Assembly: GCA_965207275.1 (NCBI GenBank)
Contig: CBDBMH010000002.1
Location: 1-64,000, forward strand
Length of the DNA: 64,000 nucleotides
Direction of reading: 5' to 3'
DNA from: Bin22 sp965207275
GTDB lineage: Bacteria > Chloroflexota > Dehalococcoidia > Lucifugimonadales > UBA3495
The position numbers and the translations under genes are program-made. Within the stretch, counting starts at the first letter, position 1; each line of letters begins with the position of its first letter. The notes beneath the pieces are model-generated. The model was not told the origin of the DNA and searched no databases. It saw nothing but the letters and a program-made list of their open reading frames with translations. Positions 17,718 through 25,477 of the stretch are shown here, one piece after another.

Positions 17718-19323
17718 GAATCTCCCCGATTCGCACCAAACCCAGTCGCGTCAGGTTCTCCTCGATGGCCGCATCCAGCCGCCGGCCATCGGCCTGCTGC
17801 TCCCGCCATTGGGCGGTCAGGCGCGCCATCTTTTCCTCAAAGGGTTCGACGTCGTCGGGCTGCGGCTCTGTTCCCACGTAGCGGCCAGGCGTGAGCACAT
17901 GGCCGTGCCGGCGGATTTCCTCCGGCGATGCGCTCTTGCAAAAGCCGGGTACGTCGGCATAGTCGCCGTCTTCTGTGTCGCCCCGCCAGGCATGGTAGGT
18001 ATCCGCAATGCGGGCGATGTCCTCGGCGGACAGGTTCCGGTGGGTGCGGTCGGTCATGTAACCCAGCTTGCGGGCGTCGATGAACAGCGCCTCTCCGGGA
18101 TGTGCTTCCCCGGCCCTGCGACCCTTGCGCAGGAACCAGAGGCAGGCCGGTATCTGGGTGGAGCGGAACAGTTGTCCCGGCAGGGCGATGATGCAGTCCA
18201 CCAGTCCCGCCTCGACAATGCCCTTGCGGATTTCCCCCTCACCCGACTGGTTGGAGGACATGGAGCCGTTGGCCAGCACGAACCCCGCCACGCCCCGGGG
18301 CGCCAGGTGGTAGAGGAAGTGCTGCACCCAGGCGAAGTTGGCGTTGCCCACCGGCGGCGCTCCGTACTCCCACCTCTTGTCATCCCGGAGTCGTTCGCCG
18401 CCCCAATCTGAGACGTTGAAGGGCGGGTTGGCCAGGATGTAGTCGGCCCGCAGATCCGGGTGCCGGTCGTTGTGGAAACTGTCGCCCTGGGCAATTTGAC
18501 CCTCGATGCCCCGAATGGCCAGGTTCATCCGTGCTAATCGCCAAGTGGTGTAGTTGGACTCTTGGCCGTATATAGAAATGTCCCCCTTGGCCCGGCCGCC
18601 GTTGCCGTTGCCCGTGGCGTGGGCGCGGATGAACTCCACCGACTGGACGAACATCCCGGAGGAACCGCAACACGGATCATAGACCCGGCCCTGGTACGGT
18701 TCCAGCATCTCCACCAGCAACCGCACAACCGAGCGGGGCGTGTAGAACTCGCCGCCCTTGCGTCCCTCGGCCAACGCGAACTGCTCCAGGAAGTACTCGT
18801 ACACCTGCCCCAGCACGTCGTTGGCCTGGGCTTCGGCGCCGCCGACCCTGATGTTGCTCACTAGGTCCACCACCTGGCCCAGCCTTTGCTTGTCCAGGGC
18901 GTCCCGGCCGTATTCCTTGGGCAGCACCTCCCTGAGCGCCGGGTTGTCCCGCTCAATGGCGGTCATGGCGTCATCCACCAGGCGGCCGATTGTGGGCTGG
19001 CGGGCCTGGGCTTGCAGCACAGGCCACCGGGCTTCGGGTGGCACCCAGAAGATGCTCTGGGCGCGGTACTCGTCCGAGTCCTCCGGGTCGGCGCCCTGTT
19101 CCAGCTCGGCATCCAGCTTGGCGTAGGCTTCCTCGAAAGCGTCGGAGATGTACTTGAGGAAAATGAGCCCCAGGACCACGTGCTTGTACTCGGCGGCGTC
19201 CATGCTGCCCCGCAGGGCGTCGGCCATGCGCCAAAGCTCAGCGCGGTAGTCCGTCACGGCGTCGCTGACGGATGATGCGGTCTCGGCCTTGGCGTCGTTT
19301 CGTTTACGTCTTGCAGTGGCCAT
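17686..19323 (-). CDS. hsdM: type I DNA methyltransferase, HsdM subunit
   Basis: 545 residues. The N-terminal helical domain (residues 23-160) is followed by the Rossmann-like methyltransferase core with VYDPCCGSSGMF (motif I, 216-224, S-adenosylmethionine site) and the catalytic NPPF (299-302), which marks adenine N6 methylation. GEFYTPRSVVRLLVEML between them is typical of HsdM. Together with HsdS it protects host DNA and is needed for restriction. It is the first gene of the eight-gene operon running to 9964. No strong ribosome site is visible. The gene appears intact. Confidence 0.95.
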   Translation of the reverse strand: MATARRKRNDAKAETASSVSDAVTDYRAELWRMADALRGSMDAAEYKHVVLGLIFLKYISDAFEEAYAKLDAELEQGADPEDSDEYRAQSIFWVPPEARWPVLQAQARQPTIGRLVDDAMTAIERDNPALREVLPKEYGRDALDKQRLGQVVDLVSNIRVGGAEAQANDVLGQVYEYFLEQFALAEGRKGGEFYTPRSVVRLLVEMLEPYQGRVYDPCCGSSGMFVQSVEFIRAHATGNGNGGRAKGDISIYGQESNYTTWRLARMNLAIRGIEGQIAQGDSFHNDRHPDLRADYILANPPFNVSDWGGERLRDDKRWEYGAPPVGNANFAWVQHFLYHLAPRGVAGFVLANGSMSSNQSGEGEIRKGIVEAGLVDCIIALPGQLFRSTQIPACLWFLRKGRRAGEAHPGEALFIDARKLGYMTDRTHRNLSAEDIARIADTYHAWRGDTEDGDYADVPGFCKSASPEEIRRHGHVLTPGRYVGTEPQPDDVEPFEEKMARLTAQWREQQADGRRLDAAIEENLTRLGLVRIGEIHGLRDEHELD

Positions 19324-19514
19324 AGTGATTTACTTTTCGACTTGCCTTTGGAGCCTCAGCAGGCCATCCCACGCCTGAGGTTCCCGCCTTCGGAACCGTA
19401 GCCGTGTTGTACAGAAATCGGCGAGTACTCCCACATTCGTTGGGATCCTCAGCGATTGAAATAGTAAGAAGGAGCCCTGCGACTATCCGAATCACAAAGG
19501 ACGTGAGCTAACCG

Positions 19515-19757
19515 CTATTCCTTGTCAAACAGCAGGTACAGAGTGGAGACGACAAACCCGAAGCAAGTCAGCGCTCCACCCGCGAGAAAAACATGGAACA
19601 AGAGATCGGAGGCCCCACCATGCCGCGCCGATTCCAGGGTGATCCATAAGACAACAATCCCGGAGAGATAAAGCACGGCGGCAAGTACGCCGATGAAGTC
19701 AAGGAATGTCACTTGCCGTTGATAGCTGAAAAACATATCGTCCTCTGGATTGGACAT
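19515..19757 (-). CDS. small membrane protein with two helices
   Basis: 80 residues if started at ATG 19757 (MSNPEDDMFFSYQRQVTFLDF). An upstream extension to 19940 is open but does not look like protein. Two hydrophobic helices are clear: LDFIGVLAAVLYLSGIVVLWITL and LLFHVFLAGGALTCFGFVVSTLYLL, connected by a short charged loop and ending in FDKE. No family is recognised and the ribosome site is weak. It sits upstream of the restriction operon on the same strand, about 190 bases before hsdM, with no evidence of a shared transcript. Confidence 0.5.
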   Translation of the reverse strand: MSNPEDDMFFSYQRQVTFLDFIGVLAAVLYLSGIVVLWITLESARHGGASDLLFHVFLAGGALTCFGFVVSTLYLLFDKE

Positions 19758-20415
19758 CGCGCCGCAATTTTCGCCGTCTCTTTTTGGGCCTACGCGTTGG
19801 CGTGGCGCTAAATTCAGTTTACCAAGATCCGTTCGCAACGTCATCAGCATCACGCTGTCCAGCTGCGCTTGCTGCGCCAACACCACGTTTCCCACATTGA
19901 CGCTCACTGGTGCCGGGTAGGCCACTATTCCTGTTCTCAACTGGGAACATCGCCGCGTTCGTGGTCAGCCTCGGAGGTATCGACATCTTCGGTGCTTGAC
20001 GACTCGTTCGCCCGCCGTCGTTCCAATTGCTGCTCACTGCAACCAGTTTCCTCAGCCCATCAACTCCGCCAACTGCCAGGTCTGGATTTCGCCGTCCCAT
20101 TCCTCAGGATTTTCGCTGTTGCCCACTCCGCTTGCATCCCCAGAGTCCAGCAGCGCCTGCCGCATCCACCGCGAAACCTGCCGGATGCAGCAGCAGAAGG
20201 CCAGGGTGCGATAGTCCACTTCCGCTGAGTCGAATCGGCGGGAGGCCCTGAGCCAGTACGCTGACGCGGGCTGCACGAGTTACACGGGGTATCGGGGACA
20301 TTGTAGATTAGGACAGCTCCGGTTCCCACTGGTGACGCCCCTTTGGTCCAGTCCTATAGGTGAGGGCCCTCCGACAAAGCCCGGAAAGACTTATTTGGAA
20401 TAAGGAGAACCAGCA
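19758..20415. other. 658-base stretch without a supported gene
   Basis: Overlapping frames of 60-120 codons occur on both strands, but no ribosome site, motif or codon pattern supports any of them. An AAGGAG ribosome site near 20402 belongs to the questionable frame at 20416. No RNA gene is seen. Confidence 0.4.
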
Positions 20416-20769
20416 ATGCCCACGCATCACTATCAACCCAATAGCACACTCCAGGGTTCCCACAGTCTGCTGAAGGGAGGCGACACCTTGCGCCGCCGGG
20501 GATTCAAGAACCTGTCCGGGGGGCAAGACGGTATTCTGGACTATTTCTACTACACTATCGTCAGCACGGAGCTATACCTGACCTTCAACCTACTGGACAA
20601 TGCGCCTGCCGCCCCGCGACTTCCCTGTCCGTCGGAACGGCCTATGCTGCAATCCAAGGCAGAGGCGCGGCTACCAGACTGGCAACCCGATTGTGTGGGC
20701 CGCCCAAATGAACATCCCGCCTTGGCGCTGGTTCAGTTACTTTGGCCCATCCTCGGTGAAAATGGGTAG
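20416..20769 (+). CDS. doubtful hypothetical protein
   Basis: The frame opens with ATG preceded by AAGGAG at good spacing, the main argument in its favour. The product of 117 residues shows no motif, signal or membrane helix, and its last 33 bases overlap the end of the convergent SurA-like gene. Readable protein-like stretches occur in more than one frame (for example in the frame starting at 20600), which suggests a decayed gene rather than an intact one. Confidence 0.25.
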   Translation: MPTHHYQPNSTLQGSHSLLKGGDTLRRRGFKNLSGGQDGILDYFYYTIVSTELYLTFNLLDNAPAAPRLPCPSERPMLQSKAEARLPDWQPDCVGRPNEHPALALVQLLWPILGENG

Positions 20770-21768
20770 CGTCTCTCCAGGCGGGGTTATGACGGACGCA
20801 TCCCCTGGGCCTATCTCGGCCAATACCTTCCCGTCGGCATCGCATATGTGATGCCTCTTGTTCCCGTTTTCATCCTCCCCAGTGCAGACTTCCGGTTCGT
20901 CGTGATGGTGTATGACTTCCCACGTCTCGCTGTTCGCCTTTTTGACATGGATTACCCAGGTATCATCTGGAGCGGCCGGCAAGTCATCGTCCTTTCGCAG
21001 ATGGGCCCTGTTGGTCTCTCTTACATTGTCTAGGAAGCCCATAACCCCGTCTAGCGTCGCCGAATGTTCCTCACTTTCCGGCACAGTGATTTCGGCGGCG
21101 GAGATCACCTCTTCCTCGAAGTTATGCCAATGGACCCGCACCTCGTCATGGGACTGAGTACCTGCCTTTTCGGCCACGCCGTCATAGAGCTTCTCGATAG
21201 CCATTGAGCGAGTCGCCAATGCGGGATATATGTTGTCCCAGTAGTGGTCTGCCCCGACGGAGTCAATGTATCCTTGAGTGTACCCGTCAAGCTCGCCGCG
21301 TTCGTAAGCTTCGCGCGCCCACTCTTTGCTCTCCTCCAGCTCCTCGTCGGTTACTTCGTGGCCGAGTTCCGTGGCTTTCTGATGCAGGACGTGTTCCTGT
21401 ATCAAACTTGCCAGGGCAGCGTTCTCATCACCCCATTCGATGACCAGGTTGTGTCGGTCTTGAAGGTAATCGGTTGGCAGGTCAGCGTCCTCGCCCAATC
21501 CTTGCAGTTCCTTTTCTGCCATCTGCTTCATGTGTCGAAGATGCAGCACTGCTTGATGTAATTCCCGCGCGCTAATCGACATGTCTCCGGCGGTGGCGAC
21601 CACCGAGTCGTCCTCACTCGATTCCGATGCCGTTGCCTGACCTCTCTGGTAGTCATCTGACCAAAAGGTGCCGGCGCCAACAGCCACGCCTCCGGTGATC
21701 AAGGCAGCGACCACGAGCAGTACCACCAAGGAAGTTCGTGTCGCTATCTTTAGCTTGAATATACCCAT
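20737..21768 (-). CDS. membrane-anchored SurA/PrsA-like chaperone domain protein
   Basis: 343 residues with an N-terminal signal anchor (TSLVVLLVVAALITGGVAVGAG) and an acidic linker. The next part (VVATAGDMSISARELHQAVLHLRHM ... ALIQEHVLHQKATELGHEVTDEELEE) matches the N-terminal helical domain of SurA/PrsA-type foldases: a short strand, the SxxEL helix, then the helix whose KATELG-like end precedes VTDEEL. A PpiC rotamase domain is not evident, so it may act as a chaperone only. The C-terminal segment has a His/Asp/Cys cluster (HHHDEPEVCTGEDENGNKRHHIC) that could hold a metal. It probably helps fold exported proteins, many of which are encoded nearby. Confidence 0.65.
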   Translation of the reverse strand: MGIFKLKIATRTSLVVLLVVAALITGGVAVGAGTFWSDDYQRGQATASESSEDDSVVATAGDMSISARELHQAVLHLRHMKQMAEKELQGLGEDADLPTDYLQDRHNLVIEWGDENAALASLIQEHVLHQKATELGHEVTDEELEESKEWAREAYERGELDGYTQGYIDSVGADHYWDNIYPALATRSMAIEKLYDGVAEKAGTQSHDEVRVHWHNFEEEVISAAEITVPESEEHSATLDGVMGFLDNVRETNRAHLRKDDDLPAAPDDTWVIHVKKANSETWEVIHHHDEPEVCTGEDENGNKRHHICDADGKVLAEIGPGDASVITPPGETLPIFTEDGPK

Positions 21769-21816
21769 AGCCCATAGCCCATAGCCCTTTCTTTTGCACT
21801 GGATAAGTGCCGGAAT

Positions 21817-22374
21817 CTACCAGAGTGTCCACTCAGATTCTAGGTTGACTCCTGAGGCGCAATGTCCCCCGGAGCATAACCGGAACCCGTAGGTGCCCTT
21901 CGCAGTCAAGCTCTCGCTGTTAACCACCACCCTTGTAATGTGGTTAACTCCACCCTTGCGATGCCATCCCTGGGGTATGAATGCGGAGTCTGGCCTAAAC
22001 ACCCCGTTCGGGATGCGGAACAGGAAATCGCCATCTTGATAATAGTAAATGTTGGTAAACGGGTCGAAGACGTTACTCCCGTTGTCCCATATCATGTCGC
22101 TGCGGTGGTGGTTGATGGTATTGGCCGTTTCCGTACCTGTAGCCTCAGCCGAAACTCCGGGGGACTCGCGCGTTATCCAAGCGCTGGCACCCCAATAGTT
22201 TATGTTGTACCGCTGAGGCGCGGCGCCTGGTATCCCCGCAATGACGATCCTATCGATGTTTACCCGGGCGCTTCCAGCTTCCACCATTCCCACGGTCAAG
22301 CCGCAAACAAAAACAATGGCCACGTCACCGATAGCGGCCCAGATTTGGTTGGGCCATTTAATTGGCTCTCGCAT
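21817..22374 (-). CDS. secreted or membrane-anchored protein, function unknown
   Basis: 185 residues from ATG 22374, which has AGGAAG 6 bases upstream; the open frame continues upstream to 22503 without such a site. The N-terminus (IKWPNQIWAAIGDVAIVFVCGLTVGMVEAGSA) is a signal peptide or anchor. The mature region is rich in Asn, Tyr and Gly, with motifs such as NVFDPFTNIYYYQDGDFLFRIPNGVF and a C-terminal CSGGHC, and ends in EWTLW. It looks like a small beta-rich exported protein. No known family is recognised. Confidence 0.6.
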   Translation of the reverse strand: MREPIKWPNQIWAAIGDVAIVFVCGLTVGMVEAGSARVNIDRIVIAGIPGAAPQRYNINYWGASAWITRESPGVSAEATGTETANTINHHRSDMIWDNGSNVFDPFTNIYYYQDGDFLFRIPNGVFRPDSAFIPQGWHRKGGVNHITRVVVNSESLTAKGTYGFRLCSGGHCASGVNLESEWTLW

Positions 22375-22973
22375 TGTGGCTTCCTGTTCCCTTGCGTTTT
22401 CGTGCGTGATCCGAGAATACGCCTCTTGCATCACCCGGTCAATCTTCGAGGGACTTTCGACGAAAACGAGCGCTGATGATTTTGTGGCGCCTACTTTCTC
22501 CATATATCAAGATCAAAATCGCCGCACCAAACTCGCCTGCTTGACCCGGCCCAACTTCCTCCCAGGCATTCAGCCACCAGCTGAGGCAAACGGCTCTCCC
22601 ATCGTCAGCCATCTGGGTTTTCCTACCTGCGCACGGTGGACCGAGCCCGGTCCACTCGGTTGATGCTTTGCTCCCTTTTGGTCCGCAACTACCGCCATTC
22701 AGCTAGCAGAGCTGCCGAGCCGAAAAATGTCAATCTGTTACCGTCCAAAGATTTGTCCCTATCAAATTTGGACCAAAAATATCTGGATGGCCGGATCAAC
22801 ACCCTTTGCGGCCCATTGAAGATACTGAACCACTACCGCTTCAGAAGTGGCCATTGCTGCCGGTCGATGTTCCGTTGGACATTGCACTATGGCCAGGTTG
22901 CTGGCGAAAGGGTAGCCACTTTACTGACACTTTGCCAATGACGGCGGCGGCTTCCGGCTGTTACGCTGGAATC
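22375..22973. other. 599-base intergenic stretch between divergent genes
   Basis: It separates the leftward secreted protein from the rightward replication-relaxation gene. Frames on the plus strand (22241-22663, 22636-22941) have no recognisable content. The left part may hold the promoter of the secreted protein. No RNA gene or strong hairpin is evident. Confidence 0.45.
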
Positions 22974-24686
22974 ATGGCATTCTCACGAGAGCGCATCCTG
23001 GACTCCCTGGCCCGGCTGCCCTTCATCGACGCGGGGGAACTGGCGCTGATCCTGGGCGAACCGCTGGCGACGGTCCACCGCGCCCTGACAAGCCTGCTCG
23101 CCGACAGCCTGGCCGGGCGGGTCAGCCACGGCACGTCTCTTTTGCCCTCAAGCCACCGCTACCACCTTACGAGGAACGGCATCGCCGAAGCCGCCGATGC
23201 CCTCGGCTACGACGCGCCATCGGACTTCGTGCGGGCCTACCCCGTGTCCCGGCAGTGGCTGGCATTGCTCATCCGCCGTATGGACGCCGTGGCCCCGGTG
23301 TACCGCCTGGCGGCAACCCTGTCCCCGGGCGTGGACGGGCTGGAGACCCGGGTGGAGTTCCAGCGCCGGGGCCGCTTCGACGCGGTGATCACCCTCCACA
23401 ACGGCCGCAGCTTCGGGGTGGTGCGCCAGGGGCTGGCGTTACGGCGCCGCTCCCTCTACGACCGGCTGCGGGCCATCGCGGAGTACCACCACAACCGCCG
23501 ACCCTCAATGGTGCTGGTCCTGGTGCCGAGCCCCTGGGAGCAGCGGCTCACCGACGAGTTCTGCCTCAACGCGGAACTCCGGGATTATTTCGTGGGCGTC
23601 GAGCGCCGGGAGACCCTGGAAGAGTGGGACCGCCAGACCTGGATTTCGTCCAACTGGGTGATTGGCAGGATGTACCGTACCCTGGAGCAGGTGGTCTCCC
23701 AGGCCGAACCCGGCAGCCGGTTTCACCCGGAGGCGCCGGAGCGCAAGCGGGCGTCCCTGCCCGACCCGGAGCGGATGGTCAGGGCAGCCCCGGCCTTCGG
23801 CCTCAGCCCGGCGGCAAAACGCTTCCTGGACCTGATCACCGACCACCCCATGATACCCCGGGAGCACCTGGCCCGCTGGCTGGGCGTTTCCGACGGGAGA
23901 GTCAGCCAGATGACCCGCAGCCTGACACAGACCTGGGGCCTGGTGGAACAGCACGGCAAACGGAGCGACGTGCGCTACACCCTGTCCGGCCGGGGCATCG
24001 GGTACATCACCCGCCGGGACCGGGCCCAGCTTGCCACCACCATGGCCGCCTGGAGCACGGAGCCTGACACCGACAGTCACGGACAATCCCGGCCCCTGGG
24101 ACACCGCATCCTCACCTGGCAGCGCCAGACCGGCCACGCTGACGGCATCACCTGGTTCCTGTCGGAGCTGGCCGCCGAGGCCCGGGCCGAGGACGCCAGC
24201 GAACTGCGATGGTCCATCCCCACCGCCCGCTCCGACCGGGCCTTCAACCGGGGCGAGGACGCCATCGCTCCCGACGCCGTGGGACACCTGCTCGTCAACG
24301 CCCTGCACGTGCCCTTCTACTTCGAGCACGAGCTACGCGCCCGCCACCCCAGGGGAGTGGCCGCCCGCCTGCGCCCCTACATCCGCTACTACCGCTCCGA
24401 CGCGCCCCGGGATGACCAGCCGCCCTTCCCGACCACGCTGTTCGTGGTGGACACCGAGGAGGTGGCCGAGACCTACGCCAGCACCGCGTCCCGGATGCCG
24501 GCCATGAAGCTGCCCATCCTGGTGTCCAGTAGGGAGCTTCTGTCCTATAGGGGGCTGCTGGGCCGGTCCTGGCGTCCCCTGTGGGATGCTGAACGACCGC
24601 CCCTGGCGCTGCGGGAACTGGGGGTATACGAGTGGGACAAACTGCGGCGGCGGATGCATCGGCAGGAGACACAGCAAACATGCTGA
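22974..24686 (+). CDS. replication-relaxation family protein (mobile element)
   Basis: 570 residues from ATG 22974 (MAFSRERILDSLARL); upstream in-frame sequence is not protein-like. Two winged-helix DNA-binding regions are visible: LPFIDAGELALILGEPLATVHRALTSLL at the N-terminus and HPMIPREHLARWLGVSDGRVSQMTRSLTQTWGLVEQ at about residues 295-330. The segments between match the protein at 60224-61876 in order and in many residues (SRQWLALLIRRMDAVAPVYRL, LRPYIRYYRS, LPILVSSRELL). The family (Replic_Relax) accompanies plasmids and conjugative elements, usually next to transfer genes. Here no transfer genes follow, so it is probably the remaining part of a decayed element. Confidence 0.78.
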   Translation: MAFSRERILDSLARLPFIDAGELALILGEPLATVHRALTSLLADSLAGRVSHGTSLLPSSHRYHLTRNGIAEAADALGYDAPSDFVRAYPVSRQWLALLIRRMDAVAPVYRLAATLSPGVDGLETRVEFQRRGRFDAVITLHNGRSFGVVRQGLALRRRSLYDRLRAIAEYHHNRRPSMVLVLVPSPWEQRLTDEFCLNAELRDYFVGVERRETLEEWDRQTWISSNWVIGRMYRTLEQVVSQAEPGSRFHPEAPERKRASLPDPERMVRAAPAFGLSPAAKRFLDLITDHPMIPREHLARWLGVSDGRVSQMTRSLTQTWGLVEQHGKRSDVRYTLSGRGIGYITRRDRAQLATTMAAWSTEPDTDSHGQSRPLGHRILTWQRQTGHADGITWFLSELAAEARAEDASELRWSIPTARSDRAFNRGEDAIAPDAVGHLLVNALHVPFYFEHELRARHPRGVAARLRPYIRYYRSDAPRDDQPPFPTTLFVVDTEEVAETYASTASRMPAMKLPILVSSRELLSYRGLLGRSWRPLWDAERPPLALRELGVYEWDKLRRRMHRQETQQTC

Positions 24687-24932
24687 TACGGTATCTTCTA
24701 CCCGTTCTGTTGTCCGGGGTCGCAAACTGTCCTCCGGGGGTGATTTCAGAGGTTGGCCGGGAGGCCGCGACGCATCATTGTCCCTTGGATTCAAGTACGA
24801 AACGGGCCGGAATTCCCCTTGACCATTCAAAAGTTGCATTTCTGCAAGTGTGAGAAACGGCGCTAAAACAACGAGGGTGATTTTGGCAAAAGTGCAATCG
24901 CCTGACGCATCGCCGTTGACGAGGTGATTTAC

Positions 24933-25388
24933 ATGTCAGATAAGGTCAAAGATGAGGTCCACTGGGTGGACAAGGGTGAGGCGGCGCGGGAGTTGGAGGT
25001 ATCGCTATCGACCCTGGACCGGATGATCCGCAAGGGTGAGGTGGAGGTGGGGAGGGAGGGCCGGCGGGTGTACGTGAAGCTGCCGGGACCCCGCTACCCC
25101 AGCGACCGGGAGTTGCTGCGGCAGGCCAGGGCCAGAGTGGAAAGACTGGAGCGGACGGTGGGGGCACTGGCCGAGGAAGCGGACCGGTTGGAACAGGAGA
25201 GGGACCGGGCCCGGGCGGAGACGGACACCGCCTTAGACGAGTACCGCAAGCTGGAAGAAGTGTTGGTCCGGGAGCAGGACGGCCACCAAAGAGCCAGGCG
25301 CTGGGTTGCCCGGCTGGGCATCGCCGTCGCCGTGCTGGTGTTCCTGCTGGCCGTCACCGTCCTGGTGGCCTGGTGGCTGATCACCTAG
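24933..25388 (+). CDS. helix-turn-helix, coiled-coil, membrane-tail protein
   Basis: 151 residues from ATG 24933, with GAGGTG upstream. The N-terminus (WVDKGEAARELEVSLSTLDRMIRKGEVEVGREGRRVYVKL) is an excisionase/MerR-like DNA-binding domain. A long coiled coil follows (about residues 50-120), and the C-terminus is one membrane helix (LGIAVAVLVFLLAVTVLVAWWLIT). It could tether DNA to the membrane or act as a regulator of the neighbouring element. It follows the replication-relaxation gene by about 250 bases. Its 3' end and downstream sequence recur at 30.6-30.8 kb, see the direct repeats. Confidence 0.72.
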   Translation: MSDKVKDEVHWVDKGEAARELEVSLSTLDRMIRKGEVEVGREGRRVYVKLPGPRYPSDRELLRQARARVERLERTVGALAEEADRLEQERDRARAETDTALDEYRKLEEVLVREQDGHQRARRWVARLGIAVAVLVFLLAVTVLVAWWLIT

Positions 25389-25436
25389 CGGTGCGGGTCC
25401 GTGTAAGGGGTTGGAACGCCGCGCTGACTGACCGGG
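25272..25436 (+). repeat. direct repeat A: 3' end of the coiled-coil gene plus downstream
   Basis: This copy covers the last 115 bases of the gene ending at 25388 plus about 45 bases beyond. It matches 30616-30779, including 37 identical bases at 25315-25351 (versus 30659-30695). The two copies bracket the PnkP-Hen1 operon and the IS5 element. Confidence 0.8.
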
Positions 25437-25477
25437 CGCAATTAACGGTAACCCTGGTATGAACGTTCGCGGGAGAT

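Noticed and set aside
22806..22973. 56-residue extension of the replication-relaxation protein
   Set aside because: Composition is unlike protein, and the paralogue at 60224 begins at the equivalent of ATG 22974.
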